From positions 1 through 21,028 of the forward strand of contig SFMO01000080.1 of assembly GCA_004554385.1 (NCBI GenBank): a stretch of DNA of 21,028 bases, given 5' to 3'. The DNA is from Ruminococcus flavefaciens. GTDB taxonomy: Bacteria > Bacillota > Clostridia > Oscillospirales > Ruminococcaceae. Numbering within the stretch: position 1 is the first letter of the stretch; each line of letters starts with the position of its first letter. The notes under the pieces are model-generated. The model was not told where the DNA came from and did no database searches. It saw only the letters and a program-made list of their open reading frames with translations. The position numbers and the translations under genes were made by a program. This document shows, in pieces, positions 15,181-21,028 of this stretch.

Positions 15181-16071
15181 ATGCTTGAATTCAGAGATAT
15201 AGCAATTACTGATAAGGAGCGGATAACCGCCGCTCTTGCTGAATCACAGTTTATGGGCTGTGAGTACAGCTTTTCAAACAACATGGCATGGAAGCGGCTG
15301 GGAGATTCTCAGATCAGCTTCTATAAGGATTTCTACATCTGCTGTTCCTTCCGTTCAGAGGACGGGATACCAAAATTCTTTCTTCCATCAGGCAGCGGAA
15401 GCTACAAGGAAGTCATCGGCGCTATGAAGGAATATGCTCTTTCACTGGGAAAGCCTTTGAGAATAGGCGGTATCACCGAGTCTTCACTGGAAATGCTGAA
15501 TGAGCTTTTCCCAAATGAGTTTACAGCGGATACTGACGAGGGAGACTGGGATTATATATACAATTCCTCAGATCTCATCGGGCTTTCGGGTAAAAAATAT
15601 CATGGTAAACGCAATCACCTCGCACGTTTCAATGAACTCGGCGCACAGTTCTCTCTTATGACCGAAAATGACTTCGACGAGTGCATCACCTTCAGCGCTA
15701 TCGAATACAACAGCAAATCAAGTGAATCAGATCACTCCTTTGTTGCCGAGCAATACGCCATAAACACCTATTTCAATTACTTCAGTGAGCTGGAACTTCA
15801 GGGCGGTGTCATCCGCATCGGAGGAAAAGTCGCCGCCTTTACAATCGGTGACAGGCTTAACAACGAAACATTCTGCGTTCATATCGAGAAGGCAGATACC
15901 AATTACAACGGAATATACGTCGGTATCAACAACAACTTTGCAAAGGCTGCTGCTGCCGGCTGTAAATATATCAACAGAGAGGAAGATCTCGGGCTTGAAG
16001 GACTCCGCAGGTCAAAGCGATCCTACCACCCCGTTTTTCTCCTCAAAAAATACACTGTAACATTCAAGTGA
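15181..16071 (+). CDS. DUF2156 (LPG-synthase C-terminal-like) acyltransferase-fold protein
   Basis: 296-aa cytoplasmic protein, no signal or membrane segment. It resembles the DUF2156 group with two GNAT-like folds (related to the catalytic end of MprF/phosphatidylglycerol lysyltransferase). Recognisable pieces are the N-terminal EYSFSNNMAW (28-37), the central KKYHGKRNHLARF and the C-terminal YINREEDLGLEGLRRSKRSYHP, all typical of this family. Without the MprF membrane domain it may transfer an aminoacyl or acyl group to a soluble or unknown acceptor; no substrate can be named. It begins directly after the thyX stop with GAGG 5 bases upstream. Confidence 0.78.
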   Translation: MLEFRDIAITDKERITAALAESQFMGCEYSFSNNMAWKRLGDSQISFYKDFYICCSFRSEDGIPKFFLPSGSGSYKEVIGAMKEYALSLGKPLRIGGITESSLEMLNELFPNEFTADTDEGDWDYIYNSSDLIGLSGKKYHGKRNHLARFNELGAQFSLMTENDFDECITFSAIEYNSKSSESDHSFVAEQYAINTYFNYFSELELQGGVIRIGGKVAAFTIGDRLNNETFCVHIEKADTNYNGIYVGINNNFAKAAAAGCKYINREEDLGLEGLRRSKRSYHPVFLLKKYTVTFK

Positions 16072-16084
16072 AAGGAAACAGATC

Positions 16085-16627
16085 ATGATCTACGTTTTTC
16101 TCGCAAACGGTTTTGAAGAAACCGAAGCTATCGCACCAATCGATCTGCTCAGACGCGCAGGCAAACAGGTTGTCACTGTCGGCGTCGGAGACAACATCAT
16201 CACAGGCTCACATGGTATCCCTGTTGTGACAGATACCATTGCTCAGGAGGCTCAGCTTTCTGACGAGCTTGAAATGATAGTGCTCCCCGGCGGTATGCCG
16301 GGAACACTCAATCTTGAAAAGTCAGATTATGTTCAGGCTGCCATAGATTACTGCGTTTCAAACAATAAATATATCGGTGCTATCTGCGCCGCACCTTCTA
16401 TCCTTGGACACAAGGGGCTTCTCCGCGGCAAAACTGCCGTATGCTACGAGGGCTTCGAAACTCAGCTCGACGGTGCTGAGATCGGCAGCGGCGGCGTTGC
16501 CGAGGACGGCATTTTCATCACTGCAAGAGGTGTAGGTGTAGCCGTTGACTTCGGACTCAAGCTTGTAGAAAAAGTTCATTCAAAGGAAGAAAGCCGACGA
16601 CAGCGTAATGCTATCTTATGTGATTGA
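16085..16627 (+). CDS. DJ-1/PfpI (ThiJ) family protein
   Basis: 180-aa DJ-1-type protein of the class I glutamine amidotransferase-like superfamily. The conserved acidic residue of GFEETEA (9-15, Glu14 by comparison with Glu18 of human DJ-1) and the nucleophile-elbow cysteine Cys101 in GAICAAPSILG (98-108) are both present, with PGGMPG at 68-73. Members act as glyoxalase-like or stress-response proteins, but some claims for this family (deglycase) are disputed. ATG 16085 has an AAGGAAA SD. It sits between the DUF2156 gene and the cyclo-ligase in the operon. Confidence 0.9.
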   Translation: MIYVFLANGFEETEAIAPIDLLRRAGKQVVTVGVGDNIITGSHGIPVVTDTIAQEAQLSDELEMIVLPGGMPGTLNLEKSDYVQAAIDYCVSNNKYIGAICAAPSILGHKGLLRGKTAVCYEGFETQLDGAEIGSGGVAEDGIFITARGVGVAVDFGLKLVEKVHSKEESRRQRNAILCD

Positions 16628-16628
16628 T

Positions 16629-17189
16629 ATGGAAAATAAAAAAGAACTTCGAAAAGAATATTCACATCTCCGCGCGGAGATACGTGACAAGGTATCAAAG
16701 GATCTGGATATTACCGAAAGGCTCCTTGAAGAGGAAAAGATCCTTGAAGCCGATAATATACTTCTTTATGCCTCTTTCGGCTCGGAAGTAGATACATACC
16801 TTCTCATCGATAAGCTCATAGAAATGGGAAAAAATGTCGCCCTGCCCATATGCTGTGCCGAGCGTACCATGACATTCCATATCATCGGCTCTGTCGCTGA
16901 TCTCCATGAGGGTATGTACCGTATCTCAGAGCCTGACAGTGCTCTGCCGCAGCCCGTCATCACAGATAAAACTGTATGCATCATCCCCGGGCTCGCTTTC
17001 ACAGAGGAGGGCGGCAGACTCGGATACGGCGGCGGATACTACGATAAATTCATTCAGGAAAATCCACATATGACAACACTTGCCCTCGCCTATGAGGAGC
17101 TTATCGTTGAACAGCTGCCGCTTATGCAGCACGACCTCAGAGTCGATATTATAGTAACAGAAGAAAGGACGGTGCTCTGCAATGGCTGA
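16629..17189 (+). CDS. 5-formyltetrahydrofolate cyclo-ligase
   Basis: ATP-dependent conversion of 5-formyl-THF to 5,10-methenyl-THF, which returns an inhibitory storage folate to the one-carbon pool. About 186 aa. The family signature is GRLGYGGGYYDKF (129-141), with the N-terminal KKELRKEYSHLR supplying basic ATP-binding residues and YASFGSEVDT (47-56). The frame opens at ATG 16608, inside the previous gene, but ATG 16629 gives the usual MENKKELRKE start and lies two bases after the DJ-1 stop. Neither has a strong SD, so translation may be coupled. It overlaps mltG by 8 bases. Confidence 0.93.
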   Translation: MENKKELRKEYSHLRAEIRDKVSKDLDITERLLEEEKILEADNILLYASFGSEVDTYLLIDKLIEMGKNVALPICCAERTMTFHIIGSVADLHEGMYRISEPDSALPQPVITDKTVCIIPGLAFTEEGGRLGYGGGYYDKFIQENPHMTTLALAYEELIVEQLPLMQHDLRVDIIVTEERTVLCNG

Positions 17190-18651
17190 TAACAATAATG
17201 ATGTTATCAATGATATTCTGAATCAGCTTGACAATGCAAAAAAGAATGAAGCAGAGGTTAAACCAGTACAGGAGAAAACAGAAGAAAAGGTCGGTAAGCC
17301 CGCAGCCGAAGCTGTACGCAGAGAGGCTCCCGCTGTAAGACCTGTCCAGAAACATACTGAGAGACCACAGCAGAATGAAGGGGCTCGTCAGAGTGCTTCC
17401 GCAGCTTCGGAGCAGCCAAGGCCGCCGCGTCCGCGTCCCCGTATGGACGAAGCTGCTCCTGTACGAAACAATGCTGCTGTAAAACGAAACGCCGCACATC
17501 ACAAGAAAAAGAAGAAAAAGAGAAGAAGAAGCAGACTTCCGGGCGTACTGATACTCACTGTGTCCATATTCGCTGTTTCTATCTGTCTCTCCCTTGTTAT
17601 AATCGCTTTTGGAAAGGATATGTTCGGAATCGGCAAGGAAGATATCACCAAAATGATAATCATACCCGAAAACGCAAGTACAGAACAGATATCTCAGCAG
17701 CTTTACGATGAGGGCATCATAAACTCGCCAAAGTGCTTCCAGCTTTTCTCAAAATTCAGAAAAACTCCCGATGTTTACCTCCCCGGTGAACACTTCGTAA
17801 GCCCTAACATGGCATATGAGACTATCATCGATACTCTCACAAACGAGGAAAAAGAGGAACAAAAGGAAGCTGTAAACGTTACATTCCCTGAGGCTATCAC
17901 CCTCTACAAAGCAGCAGACCTCCTTGAGCAGAACGGTGTTTGCAGCGCAAGCGACTTCATGTTCTACTTCAATGCTGGCGGCTACGGATACGATTTTGAG
18001 AACAAGCTCAATAAGAATACCAATACACTCAGATTTGCTGATACCCGTATGGAAGGCTACCTCTTCCCGGATACCTACACCTTCACCAAGGAAATGGATC
18101 CAGAGCAGGTTTGCCAGAAGATTTACTTCAACTTCGATCAGAAACTAACCGACGATCGTATCAAGAGAATGGAAAGTCTCCACCTTTCACTGGATCAGCT
18201 CATTACACTGGCTTCTATTGTTCAGGCAGAGGCTCCGAACCGCGAGGATATGAACCTCGTTGCAAGTGTATTCTGGAACCGTCTTGAACATGAGGACGCT
18301 GAAACAGTTGGTATGCTTCAGTCTGATCCTACCAAGAATTATGTAAAGGATACTATCAGACCTCATATGACCGTCATCAACAACGACATACTAAAGGCTT
18401 ATGATACCTATCAGTCAAAGGGGCTTCCTCCCGGAGCTATATGTAATCCCGGTCTCGATGCTATTGACGCCGTTCTTGAAAAAAAGCCGTCAGATTATTA
18501 CTACTTTATCGCTAATATCTATACTCAGAAAACTTACTTCTCTAAGACCAATGACGAACATCTTCAGAATACAGCAATGGTAAAGGCTGACGAAGCTCAG
18601 TATGAGGCTAAACAGGCAGCAAGAGAAGCGGAGGAAGGCACTGATGAATAA
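17182..18651 (+). CDS. mltG: Endolytic peptidoglycan transglycosylase MltG
   Basis: Membrane-anchored lytic transglycosylase that cleaves nascent glycan strands and sets their length. 489 aa: a long cytoplasmic, charged and Pro/Ala-rich tail (1-118) ending in a Lys/Arg block, one membrane helix (119-142), a LysM-like region (about 157-225) and the YceG catalytic domain (about 226-463). The catalytic region reads ASIVQAEAPNRED with Glu350 as likely active-site acid, followed by ASVFWNRL (361-368), MLQSDPT (378-384) and LPPGAICNPG (415-424). The N-terminal tail is longer than in E. coli MltG, as in many Gram-positives. ATG 17182 overlaps the cyclo-ligase stop; its own end overlaps the U32 gene by 8 bases. 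Confidence 0.95.
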   Translation: MADNNNDVINDILNQLDNAKKNEAEVKPVQEKTEEKVGKPAAEAVRREAPAVRPVQKHTERPQQNEGARQSASAASEQPRPPRPRPRMDEAAPVRNNAAVKRNAAHHKKKKKKRRRSRLPGVLILTVSIFAVSICLSLVIIAFGKDMFGIGKEDITKMIIIPENASTEQISQQLYDEGIINSPKCFQLFSKFRKTPDVYLPGEHFVSPNMAYETIIDTLTNEEKEEQKEAVNVTFPEAITLYKAADLLEQNGVCSASDFMFYFNAGGYGYDFENKLNKNTNTLRFADTRMEGYLFPDTYTFTKEMDPEQVCQKIYFNFDQKLTDDRIKRMESLHLSLDQLITLASIVQAEAPNREDMNLVASVFWNRLEHEDAETVGMLQSDPTKNYVKDTIRPHMTVINNDILKAYDTYQSKGLPPGAICNPGLDAIDAVLEKKPSDYYYFIANIYTQKTYFSKTNDEHLQNTAMVKADEAQYEAKQAAREAEEGTDE

Positions 18652-19861
18652 GCTTGAGGTACTTGCACCTGCAGGTGACGAGGAGCGCTTTGCTGCCGCA
18701 GTTGATTACGGTGCTGACGCAGTTTATCTCGGAAGAAAACAGTTCGGCATGCGTTCATCCCCTATGAATTTCGAGTTTGAACAGCTCTGCAGGGCTGTTC
18801 AGACTGCTCACGACAGAGGTGTAAAGGTGTACCTCACCTGCAACACCCTGCCGCGAAACAACGAAATACCTTCATTCGAGCAGTTCGTAAAGGAAGCTGT
18901 TGAAGCAAAGGTGGACGCACTTATTGTTGCTGACATCGGACTCCTGATGCTGATAAAAAAATATGCTCCCGATATGGAGATACACATCTCTACACAAACG
19001 GGTATCGTAAACTATGTTACTGCCCGTGAGCTGTACAATATGGGAGCCAAAAGAGTCGTTCTCGCAAGAGAGCTCTCTCTTGACGAGATCGCCGAGATCA
19101 GAGCTAAAACAAGCCCCGATCTAGATATTGAGACCTTTGTTCACGGCGCTATGTGCGTTTCATTCTCAGGAAGATGTCTCCTTTCACAGTATCTTGTGAA
19201 TCGTGACGCAAACCGCGGTGAATGTGCTCAGCCCTGCCGCTGGGGCTATCACCTTGTTGAGGAAAAGCGTCCTAATGAGTTCTTCCCTGTTTTTGAGGAC
19301 GAAAAAGGCACTTATATACTCAATTCCAAGGATATGTGCATGATCGAGCATATCGATAAGCTTGCAAAGGCAGGTGTCACCAGCCTGAAGATAGAAGGCA
19401 GAGCCAAGTCCGCTTATTATGTGACAGTCGTAACAAATGCCTACAGAATGGCTGTGGATCACTACTATAAGGATCCTGACAACTTTGTTCTCCCCGACTG
19501 GATAAGAGATGAGGTATACAAGGTCAGTCACAGAAAATACTGCAACGGCTTCTTCTTCGGCACTCCCGAGGAGTCACAGTACTACGAAAACAGCGGATAT
19601 ATCCGCAACTATGACGTTGTTGCTGTTGTAGAGAGCTGTGAAAACGGCGTGGTATACTGCACTCAGCGCAACAAGTTCTTTGCAGGAGATACGGTGGAGC
19701 TTCTTGCTCCGTCACAGAAGCCTGTGGAAATGGTACTCAGCAATCTCTATGATGAGAATGGTGAGGAGATAGAGACTGCTAATCACGCAATGATGAAGTT
19801 CTCATTCAGATCTGATCTGACGTTTCCAAAGGGCACTGTCATCAGAAAAGCTACTGAATAA
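18644..19861 (+). CDS. U32-family protein, TrhP-type tRNA hydroxylation
   Basis: 405-aa member of the U32 'peptidase' family, whose TrhP/YegQ-YrrO branch takes part in 5-hydroxyuridine formation at tRNA position 34. The family signature ETFVHGAMCVSFSGRCLLS (163-181) is complete, with four cysteines (171, 178, 194, 198) that would bind an Fe-S cluster, and KIEGR at 249-253. ATG 18644 is chosen: MNKLEVLAPAGDEE is the standard start and GAGGAAGG lies just upstream; the frame from 18602 lies inside mltG. In Bacillus, mltG (yrrL), yrrM, yrrN and yrrO are neighbours; here the U32 gene is directly coupled to mltG. Peptidase activity for this branch is doubtful. Confidence 0.9.
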   Translation: MNKLEVLAPAGDEERFAAAVDYGADAVYLGRKQFGMRSSPMNFEFEQLCRAVQTAHDRGVKVYLTCNTLPRNNEIPSFEQFVKEAVEAKVDALIVADIGLLMLIKKYAPDMEIHISTQTGIVNYVTARELYNMGAKRVVLARELSLDEIAEIRAKTSPDLDIETFVHGAMCVSFSGRCLLSQYLVNRDANRGECAQPCRWGYHLVEEKRPNEFFPVFEDEKGTYILNSKDMCMIEHIDKLAKAGVTSLKIEGRAKSAYYVTVVTNAYRMAVDHYYKDPDNFVLPDWIRDEVYKVSHRKYCNGFFFGTPEESQYYENSGYIRNYDVVAVVESCENGVVYCTQRNKFFAGDTVELLAPSQKPVEMVLSNLYDENGEEIETANHAMMKFSFRSDLTFPKGTVIRKATE

Positions 19862-19865
19862 AATT

Positions 19866-19895
19866 AAGGCTGATACATTATGTATCAGCCTTTTT
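19866..19895 (+). terminator. Intrinsic terminator of the thyX-to-U32 operon
   Basis: Twelve-bp perfect stem AAGGCTGATACA (19866-19877) / TGTATCAGCCTT (19881-19892) with a TTA loop, followed by T3-C-T2. It starts five bases after the stop codon. It lies between convergent genes; read from the minus strand it is followed by AATTTT, so it may work both ways. Confidence 0.9.
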
Positions 19896-19896
19896 C

Positions 19897-20307
19897 TTAT
19901 TTATCGAGTTTTTTGTAGTTCTTGTATCCGAGCTCATCAAGCTTGTCTGTAAGCTCGTCCACTGTATTCTTTGCGGCGGTGTCGTCAATAGTTATTTCAA
20001 TCTGAACGCTCTTTTCCTTTTCTTCTATTATTTTTATAAGATCATCAAATGATGTCATATTGTTATTATAAACGTATTCATTCTTGGAAACGGAAATTTC
20101 CAGTTTTTCCGCCTTTGCAGCTTCTTCCGTGGTTACATCTTCTGTATTTTTTTCTTCTGTCTCAGCTGTTTCTGAAATGCTTGTTGAGTTATCACCTTTT
20201 CCTTTTCCGCTTCCTGAGCCTTTTCCAAAAATGCCAAAATGGATAAGCAGCCATATTATAGCTGCTATTGCCGCAACAAATAAAATAAACGCTAATACTT
20301 TTTTCAT
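19897..20307 (-). CDS. Small single-pass membrane protein with possible ExbD-like C-terminal domain
   Basis: 136 aa, not firmly recognised. It has an N-terminal membrane helix (about 4-24), a Gly/Ser/Lys linker (27-40), an acidic Thr/Glu segment (41-66) and a compact C-terminal domain (about 69-133), in which VQIEITIDDTAAKNTVDELTDKL and LGY resemble the beta-strand/helix end of ExbD/TolR proteins (V-x-I-x-aD...v..v.d.L...G). This resemblance is weak. ATG 20307 has GAGG 9 bases upstream. It follows the ExbD-like gene after 11 bases, so they are probably one operon. Function unknown. Confidence 0.65.
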   Translation of the reverse strand: MKKVLAFILFVAAIAAIIWLLIHFGIFGKGSGSGKGKGDNSTSISETAETEEKNTEDVTTEEAAKAEKLEISVSKNEYVYNNNMTSFDDLIKIIEEKEKSVQIEITIDDTAAKNTVDELTDKLDELGYKNYKKLDK

Positions 20308-20318
20308 TTTAAATTACC

Positions 20319-20876
20319 TCACTTATTTAGATTTGAAAAATATAAATTAGGATATTCGCGCTGAATATCATCTATTGCTTTATCAATTATATCGAAAGCC
20401 CGTGACGTACCGTACTGCTGACCGTCATAGGACAAGATACAAAGATATGTATCATCAGCCGTAAACCCTGATTTTTCTAAAATTCCTCTAATAGAACCTT
20501 TTACATCATCAGTTTCTTTGGAAACAACTTCTCCGAGCTGCTTTTTTCCAAAGGATATACTCAAAGTCCAGTTGTCACTCTGCTCAGTAACCTCAAGGCG
20601 AAAAGTGAAAAAATCTCCCTTATCGAATGAATTTAACGCCTTTTGATTTGCCGCAGCATTCTCATCGGCAGATTCGATACGTTCTAAATCCATTTGTGCT
20701 TTTTCATTTATCTCCTGCTGTTCATCAATCAATTGATTATACGTCTGTTCAGCTTCTTTAGCCTTATTTGCAGCCTTTTGGGTGTCCATTGTACTGTAAA
20801 GGACGAAAAAGAACAGAATTATCATTATTACATCGAGCAGAGATGTAAAATCAAGGATAATCTCACGTATTTTCAT
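20319..20876 (-). CDS. ExbD/TolR/ZorB-like membrane protein with coiled coil
   Basis: 185-aa protein with one N-terminal membrane helix (about 11-29) that carries an Asp in SLLDVIMII (Asp15), in the same position as the ion-conducting Asp of ExbD, TolR, MotB and ZorB (PLIDVMxxLL pattern). A charged Gln/Glu-rich coiled coil follows (about 31-82), then a mixed alpha/beta domain (90-180) ending in DKAIDDIQREYP, reminiscent of the ExbD periplasmic domain. The start is ATG 20876, with AGGGTGG 5 bases upstream; an earlier GTG at 20885 lies inside that SD. It overlaps the upstream fragment by ATGA. Partner and cargo are unknown. Confidence 0.7.
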   Translation of the reverse strand: MKIREIILDFTSLLDVIMIILFFFVLYSTMDTQKAANKAKEAEQTYNQLIDEQQEINEKAQMDLERIESADENAAANQKALNSFDKGDFFTFRLEVTEQSDNWTLSISFGKKQLGEVVSKETDDVKGSIRGILEKSGFTADDTYLCILSYDGQQYGTSRAFDIIDKAIDDIQREYPNLYFSNLNK

Positions 20877-21028
20877 ACTCGCCACCCTGATTTATTTTTT
20901 ATTGATTCATCGATACCATTCTTGATAAGTTTTTTCTTTAAAGACAACAGCCTCTGTATCAAGTCCTCAACATCTGCAAAGAAATAAGCGTTTGCTATTT
21001 TGAAGCCGACAGAGAAAATAATTCCCCA
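20873..21028 (-). CDS. C-terminal end of an unidentified protein, possibly the ExbB/MotA-type partner (runs off right edge)
   Basis: The frame entering from the right edge runs to TGA at 20873-20875 and gives 51 residues starting WGIIFSVGFKIANAYFF and ending in a Lys-rich tail. The stop is ATGA-coupled to the ExbD-like gene. In ion-driven motor operons the ExbB/TolQ/MotA gene usually precedes the ExbD one, so this may be its end; the visible residues alone do not prove it. Confidence 0.55.
   Translation of the reverse strand, partial: WGIIFSVGFKIANAYFFADVEDLIQRLLSLKKKLIKNGIDESIKNKSGWRV

Noticed and set aside
18644..19861. Collagenase-like peptidase
   Set aside because: The U32 name is historical; the Cys cluster and mltG neighbourhood fit the tRNA-hydroxylation branch.

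Overview
The window reads as chromosomal DNA of a low-to-moderate G+C Bacillota, most likely a Clostridia member close to Ruminococcus (Oscillospiraceae). The basis is an HPr kinase, a DnaD/DnaI-type helicase-loading pair, a SigK-type sigma factor, WhiA/RapZ/MurB/HprK synteny, extended -10 promoters, frequent TTG/GTG starts, and a lipoprotein with a long threonine-run linker of the kind common in ruminococci. No rRNA, tRNA, CRISPR array, transposase or phage gene was seen. The genus is an inference from style and synteny, not a database match.

Left half (1-8600, all minus strand). One long, tightly packed operon runs right to left from a clear sigma-A promoter at 8569-8597. It contains rpe, three Rnf-like membrane genes (D, E, A), a membrane-anchored DUF4015-type glycoside hydrolase-like protein, hprK, murB, rapZ, whiA, and the 5' part of dnaE, which leaves the window at base 1. 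Genes overlap or are separated by at most about 40 bases. The operon joins sugar-phosphate metabolism, carbon-catabolite control, cell-wall synthesis, division/sporulation control and replication. Its strangest section is the Rnf-like trio. RnfB, C and G are absent here, and three of the four cysteines expected to hold the RnfA/RnfE iron-sulfur cluster are replaced. whiA has no ATG/GTG/TTG at its conserved N-terminus and appears to start at ATA.

Middle (8731-14182). A complete sigK is followed two bases later by the promoter of an SDR epimerase-like gene, which is ATGA-coupled to a small SpoT-like HD hydrolase. After a terminator come dnaD and dnaI (replication initiation or restart). They converge, across a strong shared hairpin, on a minus-strand SurA_N-type lipoprotein whose expected PPIase region is replaced by a threonine-rich linker.

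Right half (14338-19892, plus strand). A second operon carries thyX, a DUF2156 acyltransferase-like gene, a DJ-1/PfpI gene, 5-formyltetrahydrofolate cyclo-ligase, mltG and a U32 (TrhP-type) tRNA-hydroxylation gene, and ends in a strong terminator. ThyX and the cyclo-ligase both act in folate metabolism. The mltG/U32 adjacency echoes the Bacillus yrrL-yrrO cluster.

Right edge (19897-21028, minus strand). Part of a cluster of small membrane proteins enters the window: an unidentified C-terminal fragment, a protein with an ExbD/TolR-like transmembrane aspartate and coiled coil, and a second single-pass protein with a possibly ExbD-like C-terminal domain. It resembles an ion-driven ExbB/ExbD-type apparatus of unknown function in a Gram-positive lineage.
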